Of a DNA stretch of 64,000 nt, positions 23,901-36,302 are shown piece by piece. The notes beneath the pieces are model-generated. The model had not been told where the DNA came from. It made no database searches and was given only the letters and a program-made list of their open reading frames with translations. Position 1 is the stretch's first letter, and every line of letters starts with the position of its first letter. The position numbers were made by a program, and so were the translations under genes. Source of the stretch: Schistosoma mansoni (Eukaryota > Platyhelminthes > Trematoda > Strigeidida > Schistosomatidae). The stretch covers positions 32,402,706-32,466,705 of the forward strand of contig NC_031495.1 in the NCBI RefSeq assembly GCF_000237925.1. The letters are read 5' to 3'.

Positions 23901-24671
23901 CTTATAATTCTACGAAAACTACAGTCAAATTACTATCTGAGTGATATCCAGTATCGAATTCACCCAGGGATATCAAGCAAGTAAGTAGACACGTCGGGTT
24001 GTCTTTAAAAATAAATATATCAGTGGGTGGGGTTCTAGTGCGATGCACTACGTGTGAGGATGAGTGTACTGAAGTCGGTCATCCAACTATGTTGATACTC
24101 AGTATAAGGAATCTTGATATAATTATATCAATCAGGACTGAACTCGAAACTTAGACAAGCTTTATATCACAGCTATTAACCTACATTTGAGAAATGTCAC
24201 CTATCACCAGTATGGCGAGAAATTTTCTCAATATTATTGGGATAGACTGAAGTCGACACAATTTATTCTGTCAGAAAAAGACATCAATATGATAAAATGT
24301 GAAAATAGTAAGTTTTGTCAAAAAAGACTGTATGAATCCCGTACGGGGAACCACTAGCGGTTCATCCTATTCGGGATTCGTTACAGTGATATTTGTAACG
24401 AAATCCGACTACATAAATAAAATTCACAAAGGGGATAATTGAAGAAAGGTGAGAAAATATTGATAGAAACCATATATATATATGTCGCAGGAGCACGTTT
24501 TTAACAAATGCAAGCAATAATGATCCTCACATTAATATTGTAGCAATAAATCAGGTTTTAGTTGAAAGACTTTTACTTAAATATTGTTAGGATGCTTCCT
24601 ATTTCGAGCACTAAAGAGGAATGAATAAGAAGTGTGAAATAGAATAAATCCATATCGTATTTTAATGGTAT
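23901..24671. other. Intergenic DNA between CCT6 and NECAP
   Basis: A+T-rich sequence with no recognised gene or element. Part of it must be the 3' UTR of the - strand NECAP gene. Confidence 0.5.
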
Positions 24672-27600
24672 TCAGAACTGCCCAGAATTCCCGAGGAAAT
24701 CACTTAGAAGATCGACGTTTGAAGTAGTCGATGGGACCTGAAAATATTACAAACAGTATTAGTCATTACCATCTCTATAAGTTTATGGTGAAAATAATTG
24801 AATTCAGATTATCCCTAAATAATTGCACAGTTCGAGTTAAACAACAACGACATCTGATTCATGGTTCTACAAGATAAAATTCCAGGTGAAATATCTAAGA
24901 TTTAAATCAAATACAAAATATGGGTAAATGAAGTCATTCTCAATAAGTTGAGATGGCATATTATGTGCTTATAAACAAACAGATAGTTGGAGAATAATGA
25001 ACAAGAATCTAAGATGCTGTTTTTTAAGTGGGAATTTGAATGACTACTGTACAAAAACTTTAAAACAGCGAACGAGCATAGTATGACTAGCGAGGTGTTA
25101 TCACTTGTAAAATCCCATCTGGTTCAATGGATCTCAGGGGATGATTATCCATTTTTGCATAGGACTAAATTTAAGACAGCTAATGAACCGAAATAAGGAT
25201 GTTTAATGCCGCCTACTGTGGCAGAAGTGGTTGTTTTTGATAACACTATGAATATGGTCGTGACTTACCAAAAGGACTTAATTATCACATGAAAATGCCG
25301 CATTTATATAAGTGCATGAATTTCCCAAAGTGTGCGGAAAATTTGTTTTAGATTTAGAAACTATTTCAAAAAAATAAGATCATTTATCTATGGAAATAAT
25401 TTAATAAACAATGTTCACAATTATGACACAAGAAGATACTGAAACTATCCTCAGCACTACGAGATAAATAACTAAATGGCCAAATCATTTTGCTGTCTTT
25501 TGTTACATTCGTCGTTTAACTTGTTTATCGAGATTATGTAATCTAATCAGAAGAGACTAAGTTAGGAATAACACTTCGACGTTGAAATGGATGGAGTGGT
25601 TGTAAAAAAACGTATAACGGTCAAATCTCAAGACTACTATCAATGATCCGTAGATATAACATGTTACCATTAAGTCTACATTCTACACAAGTGTATGTTC
25701 TAAAACTTTGTCAAGTATCTATATTAGGTAAAAACATAGAAAAATAAGCTTCTCCCTTTAAAGTTAAAGTAGGTAAGTTACCACTCATACCAAAAATACC
25801 ACCGAACGGTCGAAATCTAACTCATCTTTCTCATTACTAGTGTTAAAGTCCTATCTTTAGGAAGATTAATTTGGATATCTTGAGATGAAATGAAGGGTAG
25901 TTTATGCTCAACAAGTGAAAAATTGGAAAACAGTCAAAGAATCATACGTTAGTAGGATAGTCACTTAACTCATTTAGGGTGAAATGTACTGTAAATTGTA
26001 TGGAGACCTCCAACGATACTTCTTACGAATATATTAGATAGAACAATAAGCAACAAGCATTATTATATAAAGAAAATCAAAAGGGAATTAATAATTATTC
26101 CTTTTGGTTATACTTACATTCGGTGTGCACACAGGATTTGTATAGTTTGCTTGTGATGAGTCACTATTAAATAAGTTACCAGACACAGGAGTAGTATCTC
26201 CTACAACGCGATTACCACGAGACCGAGAAACAGCCGGTGGCGGAGGAGGGGGCAGTAGACCACCCGATAATCCAGAACTAAGGGAGCGTGTAACCTTTGA
26301 TTTGGGATTTGGATCATCCCCTGTACGACGGGTATTCAGATTTAATTTTATTTTTTCCCCTTCTTTGAAACTCATATATTTAGCTGGTTGGTTGGCTGCG
26401 TTTTCTTCAATTTCTTTAGCTTCTTTTTCCTGTTTTAACCATCTACGCAAAACGAAGAACATAGTTTAATTACAGTTGAATCCTTTAACATAATGAAGTT
26501 CATATTGAAGACAAATAAGTAGGAAATTTGATAAGCTTTATATTATTTATCCTAAAACAAGACTAAATGCAATTCAGTAAACACATGCAAACTTCGAGTC
26601 AGGTATTTTGCATGAGGAATATGAAAAGGCATTTGAATCTGGAAGCCATTGGTTGAAATTTGAATGCTTTAATCACTAAAATAAAAAAAACATATTCTCA
26701 CTGATCATAAATATTGATTAGACCTGTTTTTACGATTTATTGATCGATACAACCAACTACATTTGAACTCAAATTGTATTATCTCTACAGAAAACATACC
26801 GAAATGTAATAGCCTAGAAAGCAATTGTTTCTAATCAATAAGTCAGTCAAAAGAAAAAAGTGTAAATACGGTTTGGTATAACAAGACATCGTTTTATGTT
26901 ACTACAATTAATATGACAGGGTAAAGTCAAAGTGACATGAGACAAAAAAGCAACAAACGTGGCATTTAGTGGTTAGATTTGTAGTAATAAGGTAGTGAAC
27001 GCAGCTATTTTCTTCACCAGTGAACTCGACTTTGAGTTACTGGCCATTATTAGTTTCCACTCTCACGCTGATCCGGCCCATGAAGTCTAAATCTTTTAAT
27101 AAAACTTCAGCAAACAATGAACTAATTTGGTTTAGATTTCATAAAGAAGGAGACATTATATAGATGGGGTCTTTGTAACAAATGATACGACAAAGAATGT
27201 CAATTAATATTAGAAATTAAAAATTTACAAAAGTCTGGTTAACAATATATTTGACAATAAAAAGAATGATGAATATGGAATCAACTAGTTACTGAAAACA
27301 AAATTTATACACAAAAAAAGGCAATTCAACTTGAGAGAAGTAATATTATCAACTGAAGCGGTCACCTGACTGCATATTGCTGGATGATCGTCATTAGTGT
27401 TAATTAATCATTAAGAGGTAATATCAATTACAGCAAAGTACATAACAAACCAATCTACAAAGTTGTTTTAGGCCAAAGATATAACCTATATTATGTTCTT
27501 TAACAAAGACGATTAAGCGAATTAAATCCGCAGTGTATCTAGTAAATATCGTATATGATTTTAAAGAGCTCGTATTCTAAAACAATAAGATAGGATAGAA

Positions 27601-29535
27601 CTGAATCATCTTAGGTGACTTGGTCAAAATTAGTTACGGTCTAACAAAACTTATTGCTATGAACTGAATGGAATATTAACAGACAAGTCAGCAGAGAGAT
27701 CAACCCATCAATAACATTTCGTTTTGCAAGATAGAATCAAGTAAATTTTCAGTATAACTATTCTGAAATATGTTTCTAAATTATATTTCATCAAAATCGC
27801 TTATTACTGCTCGTGGTATGTATGGTTGTCAAATAACTTCCTTCTGTTACTACTTATTCAACAGAACAAGATTGAAATGGCTGGATGCGATGAAGGAAGC
27901 AAGACTGTTAAATAGGAATTTACCTGTTTACCAACCACTGATTAAAACGACATCCAAAATAATAATGAAGCATATCATTTTAAATGTCTGGTCAATAAAC
28001 AAATCTGAATGAATTGAACTAGCAGTTAATTAATAATTTAATGTGTGTATACAAATTATAAAATTAAAAATGGTTAAACTAATCAATATAACTAAATCAT
28101 TGAGCTATATATTTTGCTTTTTCTTAACAGTCTAATATAAAACTTCAATTTGTTATATTATTCCTATAATCTAAAAGTTTAGAATGTAAGTAAAGGCTGA
28201 ATTTATAGAAAATAGAAGGGTAAAATTATACCGTACAGATAGCCTTGAGTAACCAATCAAGCAATCGAAAAATGTTAAGTTCTAAGGCGATTTATAATAA
28301 AAAGTAATAAAAATAAGAGATGGATTACCTTAATTAATTAATTAACGAAAAAAGGTTAGGGTTGGAGAAATTTAGAAGTTAAGATTAGGAACTAGGATTA
28401 GGAGTATTAAGGTTAGGAACCAGGGTTCGAGTCTCATCACCGACTGATATTAGCTATTATGAAAGGACAAATAAAGCTTAAATATAACGGTAAGCTTAAA
28501 AGACTACTTAAATGACTTTAACCTTTTCACCTAACTGGTGATTGATAATGCTAAGGCTAGGATTCAGGTTTGGTATTATTGTTTGAGATTAGGACTTTGG
28601 GTTAGGATGCAGAGTATAGAATTTAATGTTACGGTTGAGATTCAGGACGAATATCAACTAAGCGTAAAACTTGGTACCAATCCTTAAATTCTACACCGTA
28701 ATCCTAAATGCACCCGTAAATCCTAAATTCCGCATCGTAATTCTAAACTACGAATTCTAAGGAATAGTCAGCCAGACGACTTAAACACAGAAACGAGCAA
28801 AACGTTTTATAGTTAGATCATCATCTAGTACTAAATTTAATTTTAGCTTTGCGAGAACATTTTGCGTAATGCATAGCAAATACATTAAATATTACTTTTG
28901 TTTAGAGACAATGCTTCAAATGCATTTTGGCACTATACAAAATATGATTAATCACAGAAAATGGAATAATGACTCTGTCCAGCTGTAATTTCAGTAGAGA
29001 ACATAGGGTTCGCAAAACAATAAAATAAGTATACGACAATAAATCTGGTTTTAGGGGGCTCAATATGAGATCTAGGAAAGTATCTATTAACGTTAGGTAA
29101 TATCCTTCTGAATAACAGGAAATCAAACGAAAATAATAACCTAGTAACCAAAATATCAACTCACTTGAAATGGTCTTGAATTGCTACATTGAGGTCAAAC
29201 GAATCCGAACGTTCTGCGAAACCAATCCCTACAAATTTAGTTTCCCCACTATCATTCATTAATCGAATAACAAAAAATCGACTTGAGTCAATAACTGGTT
29301 CAACGGATATCCCAGGGAATGAGTCTACTGGGCATTCAGCATATAACTGTCCAGAATTCTTATCTTCCAATCGTATTACGAGATCTTTACCTTTGGCAAT
29401 AACACGAAGTCTTCCAGTCCACATGGGAGTTTCTAGGTTCCAGTTATTAGCCCTGTAACCCCGATTAGACTGTCTTGAAAGAATCTGATAGACGAACACC
29501 TCATTTTTCACGAGTAGCACGTTCTCATAATCCAT
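24672..29535 (-). CDS. NECAP: NECAP1/2-like adaptin-ear-binding coat-associated protein
   Basis: Accessory adaptor of clathrin-mediated endocytosis that binds AP-2 and other coat partners. Exons on the - strand: 29535-29165, 26442-26118 and 24737-24672, in total 762 nt (253 aa; human NECAP1 275) with intact phases. Residues 1 to about 125 form the PHear domain: '[17 protein letters not shown]', 'SNRGYRA.NW', 'WTGRLRV', 'DSSRFFVIR', '[18 protein letters not shown]', 'QDHFK'. Then follow a '[11 protein letters not shown]' block, a run of six prolines, and a serine/asparagine-rich tail. I chose the ATG at 29533-29535 because it aligns with the family start; an in-frame ATG 20 codons upstream would add a hydrophobic stretch unlikely for a cytosolic protein. 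The last exon ('SNVDLLSDF' then GNSGQF) is inferred from acceptor, phase and DLL motif; it lacks the tryptophan of the vertebrate C-terminal WVQF. Introns are 2722 and 1380 bp. Confidence 0.9.
24738..26117. other. NECAP intron 2
   Basis: A+T-rich, bounded by a GTAAGT donor and a TTTTCAG acceptor on the - strand. I see no element or second gene in it. An extra small exon here cannot be ruled out, though the phase does not require one. Confidence 0.55.
26443..29164. other. NECAP intron 1
   Basis: A+T-rich, bounded by a GTGAGT donor and a TTTTGCGTAG acceptor on the - strand. It contains the degenerate TTAGG-like tract at about 28345-28770. An 80-codon + strand frame at 27770-28012 has no recognisable domain. 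Confidence 0.6.
28345..28770. repeat. Degenerate TTAGG-like tract, then its complement
   Basis: From 28345 to about 28640 the + strand repeatedly shows GTTAGG, ATTAGG and TTAGGAAC. From about 28680 to 28765 it shows the complementary TAATCCTAAA and AATCCTAAATTCC. It resembles decayed telomere-type or other simple G-rich sequence in two opposed blocks. No perfect TTAGGG array is present. Confidence 0.5.
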
Positions 29536-29599
29536 AACATTCAACAGAACGATATAAAGTAAACAATAAGTCAACAAACTACTTCTCAGTGACACAAAC

Positions 29600-30250
29600 T
29601 AAGAAAGAAACATAAAAATGAACATGAGGGAGGAATAATAATTCCTGACTTCAATATAAGGATATTTAAACAAGAATCAAATACTGACATTTTACTTGCT
29701 ATAACAGTTGTCACTTTAAGATCAATTTCCACATAGGAAGGAAAGTTGAAACGAAAGCTTGATTTTTAAAATCGCATTATATCTCACCTATGAGAAAGCC
29801 GATTAACTAAGAGGATGATCGTATTCAAAGTTATTTAAGTCTCTGGAATGGGGTCGAGACATGACTGACAAGTGTGGAAGATATATGGTTGGTAAATTAT
29901 GTCATACTTGGCAACAACTCGTATTGTTATAATACAGATAGGATGGCCTGTATTGCCACCACACATAGCTGGAGATAATCGACAAAAAACTTTTGCTAAT
30001 TCAATCAATCTGTTGTATAGAAAAATTCCCATACTATAAATTAGGAAAAAAGATAATCACAATTAGTTATATCCAACGTAGAATGACACACAAATGAGAA
30101 TCAAAAGTTGTCAACTGGGTAGCGAGATAAAATTATTAAGATGAGGAGAGAAGTTGAAATAATAGTAGTATCAATGATAGTAAGAGAGACTAAGCATTGA
30201 GATAATGGTTCGAAATGAAAGTATAAATGAGAGAACATCGGGACTCAAGA
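29600..30250. other. Upstream region of NECAP
   Basis: Probably holds the NECAP 5' UTR and promoter. A 65-codon - strand frame (29835-30032: 'CGGNTGHPICIITIRVV' and a CQSC pair) is not recognised; it may be a repeat fragment. Confidence 0.4.
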
Positions 30251-31080
30251 TCTAAAGGAAGATAAAGAATGAATACATCTGATTCTGACCATTGTTACTC
30301 AACATCGACAACCACTCATTGTGATTTCCAAATGAAATCTATCAACACAGTTCAGTCCAACAGTCAATGATGTCATGGACCAATCCCACGTCTTCGTTTG
30401 GCCATCCCTAACTGTCTTTCAAACTACTTCTAAACCATCTAACAAAGTGTGCTGAAGCAGATGACGGTTGTACATATATGATACACATTTTATATGACCT
30501 CATTCCATAAAGATTCACTACTTCACCAACCTATTTGCCATCTCCTCCTAGTATCTCACGTCCAACCTCAGCATTTCAGAGACATCTAAAATAAAACATT
30601 CGTAGTCTACGCATGTCTTCTACTTCCAAAAACTATGTATCATAACCATTGAGTAAAACAAAGAAGACTGCTTACAGCAAACTCACTCTTCCTTGACAGA
30701 CTGACATCAAAATTGACACGAATTGGCAGAATTCAATTGGGATTTCCGAATCCATCCCGAGGTTTATTCAGTCACCAACCAATTCCCCAGGGCTGGTGAG
30801 ACTTCTAACTTAACGGAGGAGGCCAACGAGCTCGACTAACTAATCCCTAATCATTAGTCTAGGCGTCAACATAGACCAGTCCCGAAGCAACATTTTTCAT
30901 TTAAAGGGGGAGAAAGGAACGCTTTCTAAACACCCTCCCATCGTTACTCAGGGAGACTGGAAGATTGAGTTTTGCCAGGGACTTCACCAAACAGAATGTC
31001 TATTTTATATCGGCAAGTAAATCTCCTTGCAGGAGATCAATCCCTGAGAAGACGGCATCACTGCTTAAAGGATAAATGAG
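30250..31080 (-). mobile_element. Degraded RTE LINE fragment
   Basis: The reverse-complement translation shows the decayed RTE C-terminal region that matches 21183-21463, and further left-hand similarity with the sequence at 21145. It carries many stops. It sits just beyond the NECAP upstream region, next to the better-preserved RTE at 31130. Confidence 0.5.
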
Positions 31081-31129
31081 CCACCCTAACGAACATCACT
31101 TAACGTTTCTAAATGTTAACTGTTTCCCC

Positions 31130-33240
31130 GTCAGTCAGCCACAACGTGGGACCAGGTACATATATGCATCGGTCCAAGTTGTCATACCTCATTAGCACAA
31201 CAAGATCAACACCGAATTCATAGTAGTTAATTTAATGGTGGTAATATATAAAAGATTGTATACAAGGATATAGTACAGGAAGAAAGACAGATATGAAGCA
31301 GTTTTAACCTCATCGTTTAAAAGAAGACATAGTGTATACACCTACGCCATTGTGATCGATTCTGAGTCATGTCACCCAGAGTCTCCAACCACTGGTTACG
31401 ATAGTCACGCGGACCCCAACCAAGTAGTCTGCATCTATCAACATGGCTCAGACCAGAAGTTAGTAACTTCAAGCACTGATTCCACGTTTTGGTTTGACTA
31501 CTCCTACCTTTTTTCCATCCGTCTCCAACACTGGTCATCATTGCGCGTAGTGGTAATCGGTGTTCGGGCAAACGTAACACGTGGCCCAACCATCTCGGTT
31601 GGTGAAGATTCACAACCTCACCAACTGATTTGCCATCATTTCCTAATATCCTGCGTCTAACCTCACTATTACTTACCAGGTAATCCCAGCAGATACGAGC
31701 AATATTTCTAGAGCATCTGTGGTCAAATACTAGTAGCTTACGAGTATTTTCTACCCTTAATGGCCACGTTTCGCAGCCGTAGAGTAGAACAGAACGATAG
31801 ATAGATATCTTGCCTTCGCCATAGGTGAAGCAAGTCGGCAAAAGCCAAACGAGATTTTTGAATCCGTGCTGAGATTTCGTCAGACACCAACCCATTAGGG
31901 CTAATCAGACTTCCAAGATAAGTTGCCAACGCGTTCGACTACTTCAGGTGTTGACGCAGGCTAGTCCTGGAGTAACAATTTACATTTAGAGGGAGAGAAA
32001 CGCATTCCAAATATCCTGGCATTGTTATTCAGTGCTACCAAAAGACCCTGCATTTTGTCAGCGTCTTCACCAAACAGCACTATGTCATATGCGTATTCTA
32101 AGTCGATAAGTGGACCCCCTGAAGATGACCAATGTCCAAAAACTCAATCGATGATTTATTTCCAGCGGTAGGTCTATGATGAAATTGAGTCAGTCAGTCA
32201 GTCACAACGTAGAACTTCGTACGTACGTACATCAGTTCCAGTTGTCATGCCACATTAGCACAAAGATGCAGTTTTCGATTAAAATCATATATTGGTAGAA
32301 GTAGTAAGAGTATAAGCAGCAATTGGAAAGATTGGGGTTAGAAGATGTTATTCAAGGAGTATAATCCAGTGAAATTAATTTAGAAAGAGAAAAAGAAAGG
32401 GACATGAAGAATTCAGATTAGAATTCGGGAGAATACGAAGAGTGGATACACCTTCGCCATTGCAAACGATTTTGAGCCATGTCATTCCAGTTCTCTAACC
32501 ATTGGTTGTTATCAAGTTGTGGATCCCAACCAGATAGCCTACACCTACCAACATGGATCAGTTCACTTGTCAGTGACTTCATGGATTTGTGCCAAAATGG
32601 AGATTATGGACAGCCTTGATCGACACCACTTGAGGTTGGAAAATGAGGTGACAGTTCGTCATAAGCTCTGATTCGACTGGTAGTGTTTGAGTAAACAGTC
32701 TTAACAAGGTCTATGTACTTCTGCGGTACGTCTTTCAATGACAGACACTGCCACAGAACCTCTCGGTCTACAGAGTCAAATGCTGCTTTCAAGTCAAGAA
32801 AAATTATCACTGTCGGACACCGATAAACATGTCTGTGCTCTAAAACCTGACGAATAGTGAACATGTGTTCGATGCAGCCACGATCATATCTGAAGCCAGC
32901 CTGATTTTCTCGTGTTTGCAGTTCACGAGTCGTTGTTGGGCGTCCGATAATTATTGAGGCGAGTATTTCAGATGCTATGTTAGTCAAACTAATCCCTCTA
33001 TGGTTATTACAGGATGATTTTGACCCCTTCTTATATATTGGGACAATCAGTGATTGTGATCAGTCAGATGGCATTACGTTCAACTCCCAGATTTCAGCTA
33101 AAATATTAGTCAACATAATCGGTAAAATTGGGCTACCATATTTAAAAACATCTGGGGCCAATCCATCTGGACCAGCTGCTCTTCCTCGTTTCAAATTAGT
33201 TATAACCTTTCGAACTAGCTTTTGTGTAAGGGACCTATGC
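31130..33240 (-). mobile_element. RTE-clade LINE (SR2-like), 5'-truncated, with nested insertion
   Basis: Reading leftwards: the thumb-proximal block 'VRKVITNLKRGRAAGPDGLAP' (33242-33060), the palm (32987-32604: 'ENQAGFRYDRGCIEHMFTI', 'IIFLDLKAAFDSVDREVLW'), an insertion at about 32186-32596, then the rest of RT (about 32185-31940), and the C-terminal region (31929-31317: 'LLYGCETWPLRVENTRKLL', 'RWLGHVLRLPEHRLP', 'QWLETLGDMTQNRSQWRRC') and a 3' UTR to about 31130. The catalytic region lies in a decayed part. Bases 32961-33240 belong to inverted-repeat arm B1. Confidence 0.85.
32186..32596 (-). mobile_element. RTE LINE 3' end inserted into another RTE copy
   Basis: A second RTE 3' end, comprising 3' UTR (about 32195-32440) and last codons (to about 32590, 'DMAWLKIVCNG'-like), interrupts the host RTE between its 'GVDQGCP-SPF' and 'LNFIIDLPLE' blocks. 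Both halves of the host palm are present on either side, which shows a nested insertion and gives relative ages. Confidence 0.75.
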
Positions 33241-34691
33241 AAAATATATGTATTCCTTCAATGCATTATTTAGTGACGACAAGTGTCATACAAAGTCCAA
33301 GTGAAAATTGTCAACAATACTTAATCAGATAAACTGCCTTGTTCGAAAAAAAGCCAGTCATTTTCATGAGTTTCCAGTTCAATGTTGGATTACTGCGGCT
33401 AATATTTTAAAAACAGTATCGGTCAAAATGATTTCTCTGTGGTTAGCACAAGAGGGTTTCAAACCTTTCTCCTAAACTGTGATGATCAGCATTTGAGAAC
33501 GACCATAAAGTTGGACGGGACTGTTCTCTGAGATTGTCCATTGAAGAAGGGTGTACCTGAGAAGTTTATCAACATCTTAAAAGCCCTATATACATACACC
33601 TCAGAGTGAGGGCGTACAACTAGCTCTCTCCATTGTTCCACTCAAGTAGTGGGGTTAAGCAGGGTTGCCCAACCTCACCATTTCTCTTCAAATCTACCAT
33701 CGATGACGTTTTTGAAACAGCTTCGATGAATGTAAGTAATGGTGGTGTAGATCTGTCGTTTGAAGAAACACTTTCCGACCTTGAGCATGTAGTTGATATT
33801 GTCTTACTGTGCAATAATGACCAAACCATGCAGTCTTAATCAGTTGGGAAACAGTGTCCGTGGGTATGGCATGTGCTTCCCACCTCCTAAGTGTTAATCA
33901 CTTTCACAAGACTGTCAGGATCCTGTGCCTGCTCTCATTTTGAGTAGTGGTTAGTTGAAAGTAGTCGGGAAGTTCGTTTATCTGGGTAGCCATGTAAGTG
34001 GATATGGTAGTATGAGTGACGAGATGAATTCACATATAGCGAAAGTCAGAGCGGTTTATTTCAATCTCGGCCATCTTTGGCGCCTTTGTGATGTTAGTCT
34101 GACGGTAAAAATTAGGATCTACAACGTGTTTGTGAGAGCAGTTTTACCCTATACCTGTGAAACTTGAACTCTCCGAGTTGAGGATGTTAGACGACTCTCT
34201 GTATTTGATCATCGTTATACCCAAAGCACTACTGACATCCAGTAACGACACCGTGTTGGTAATGCAGAGGTTCGATAACGTGTGTTCAGGCACGGAGACG
34301 GTTATTCAATTGGTGTCACCATCTTGAAACACCTCCCTCAGTGGCTTGGACATGTCTTACGAATGCTGTCCCAGAGAACTCTGCGTCGCGGACGCTGGGA
34401 CTGATTGAAAGAAGCGGAAAGGTGTTCAGTGTATGAATGGTGTCGTGGAATGAAAAGCAACTGCACGGAACGTGCTTCTGGTGGTCCTTCAAGACTCTTT
34501 AGCTGGGGTCCTAGAGGTGGTGCAACAGTAGCTAGAGACTCAATCAGATATGGCTCACAATAGAATACCACTGGCGACCGTGATGTAACTTTCTTCTACT
34601 TTCTTCATAAAAATGGACGTAACTTCTTTACCTGGAAAAATTCTTTCTGGTTGTATTTTTCTTAACTGAGCTGCTTCTCCCATTATTATTA
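32961..34691. repeat. Inverted-repeat arm B1 (partner 43951-45681)
   Basis: The 1731 bases match 43951-45681 in inverted orientation with no length difference, and all seven open frames compared are identical in both. The arm includes the 5' tip of the - strand RTE (32961-33240) and the + strand RTE fragment (33240-34600). Its left border falls inside the RTE that continues to 31130, whereas in B2 the RTE stops at the border. B1 therefore looks like the source and B2 the copy. Confidence 0.9.
33240..34600 (+). mobile_element. RTE-clade LINE fragment, + strand
   Basis: A decayed RT of a second RTE subfamily: 33633-33839 ('HSSSGVKQGCPTSPFLF', a catalytic block reading HVVD), 33955-34167 ('VGKFVYLGSHVSGYGS', 'GHLWRLCDVSLTVKIRIYN') and then, in shifted frames up to about 34560, the C-terminal region ('LPQWLGHVLRMLSQR'-type). 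Duplicated as part of arm B1/B2. Confidence 0.75.
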
Positions 34692-35160
34692 TTTTAACCT
34701 AATATAACTCAGAAAGTATCTTCGGAAACTAATCTACATACCAAAATTTAGTGACAATTTAGGTGCAACTGATTAGGGAGTTTCTCACTTTCCCTGAGGT
34801 AAGGATTGTTGCTCTCGAAATTTTCGTTTCGTGACATTTTTGTCCAATGACACAAAAAATATGGAGAACTAGATGCAAAAATACTAACTAATTTGAAGAT
34901 CATGACGAGATCACTAATAATACTTCTGTATCGCTAAGGGAATAGGTTTTTTGGCCTATCTCTTGTCATACACGAGCTCTGAGACTATAGAAGTTGACTT
35001 GGTCACAGTACTTTAAATCACTTACAAAATATCACCATCTTTTCTTACACAGTACCAGGTCAATTGTGTGTAATGCTCAAGTTTTAATCGTCAAAACATG
35101 GCAAACAAAGTAAGGAATGTGATGTCTATGGTGCTGAAGTTTCTGGTACTAACTTAACTG
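34692..35160. other. Unassigned stretch
   Basis: No gene or element recognised between arm B1 and the LINE fragment that follows. Confidence 0.4.
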
Positions 35161-35379
35161 TCCTAAGACTTTTAGTAATTATTGCGCAAGTGTGCAATGG
35201 ATGTAAATTTTTTACAGAAAAAAACCTCTTAATCATTGTCTGAATGCCTTGACGACCAATATGCAGCATGATGAACTTATATTCACGAGTCAACAAGTAC
35301 AAAATTCAAGGCTTAATTGCCTTACAAAAATATACTTAATCACAGTTTCTGCATACCTTTCTGATGTTCTAAACGACTT

Positions 35380-35560
35380 TATTTACTTTCTGTAGCCTTC
35401 AATATCTGAATTTCGTCAGCATATAACAAGATTAATGATAAGAAGAGGCTAAAAAGGTTGTTTGTAAGCATAATGAATAACACACTACTGAAAACTGTGC
35501 CCTAGGGTACTCCACTGAGCACTGTCCTACAATATGAAGTACTAGCTTTTCCTTTACAGC
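35380..35560 (-). mobile_element. CR1-like LINE RT fragment
   Basis: Reverse-complement translation gives an 'SGVP.GTVFSSVLFIMLTN' block followed after a short interval by 'LLYADEIQILKA', the expected spacing of the RT palm and catalytic box (YADE in place of YADD). Flanking sequence to about 35160 and 35800 may belong to the same relic but is too decayed to read. Confidence 0.55.
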
Positions 35561-35949
35561 CCCGATTAACCCCATATAAATAAAATCCTATATGGAAATA
35601 CAGTACTTAACTACTACTTACACTAAACGGATAACGCGACAAACTAAAGTAGTTGCGAACAACTTCAATGTACAATTAATATTAACTTAGATCCCAAACT
35701 GATGGGTGAAATTATTCAGGTGTTAGTTCCTTGGTATTTATGTTGTTTTACTAAGAGAGGATTTCTAATCACGGAAACGCATATCTTAGTTTTACCTTTT
35801 CAGGTTCTCAAAAATAGCAACATTAGATTTCCAATACGTTTGTAGCGATAAATAAATTCCCATAATAAACGGTTTTATGTGTTTTTGACATTGATGCTGG
35901 CCTCATTAGTTTTACTGAAACCTCACGGTGGAAATGACGTGATCTAGCA

Positions 35950-36302
35950 CAACAAACAATAAAGTGTGAGTTTGCTCCCTTGTGAACTCCGCCTGTAGCT
36001 CTTCTACGGTTACTGCCGGTCTCAAGCACAGAAAAGGGAGCAGAGTTCGCCATGGAGCCAGCAACTCCGTCCCATAGAAAACGACCTTACTGTAAAGACA
36101 CTAATCAGAATAAACAAACAACCATTTATACTGTGTTCTGAGAGTTGAAGGAAGAGTTGTAACGCCTCATGATGAAAGCCGAGATTCTTCGGAGGTCGCG
36201 AGGCTGGTGCTTCTTCTAACAAACATAGGGACCATTAATAGAGGTACACGGAATGTCCAGACAAGGTGGGACACCGAATGGGCAATGTCAAAAGGTTCAG
36301 GT
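35950..36302 (+). mobile_element. Possible LINE 5' end (endonuclease start)
   Basis: The + strand at about 36220-36300 reads like the first endonuclease strand of schistosome RTE elements ('IGTINRGTRNVQTRWDTE' against an IGTWNVRTMW-type start), then diverges where the LTR-like repeat begins at 36303. The region before it would be the leader. Weak evidence. Confidence 0.35.

Noticed and set aside
29536-29595. Upstream ATG of NECAP giving a hydrophobic N-terminal signal-like stretch
   Set aside because: NECAP proteins are cytosolic and align from the second ATG (29535). The extra 20 residues have no family counterpart.
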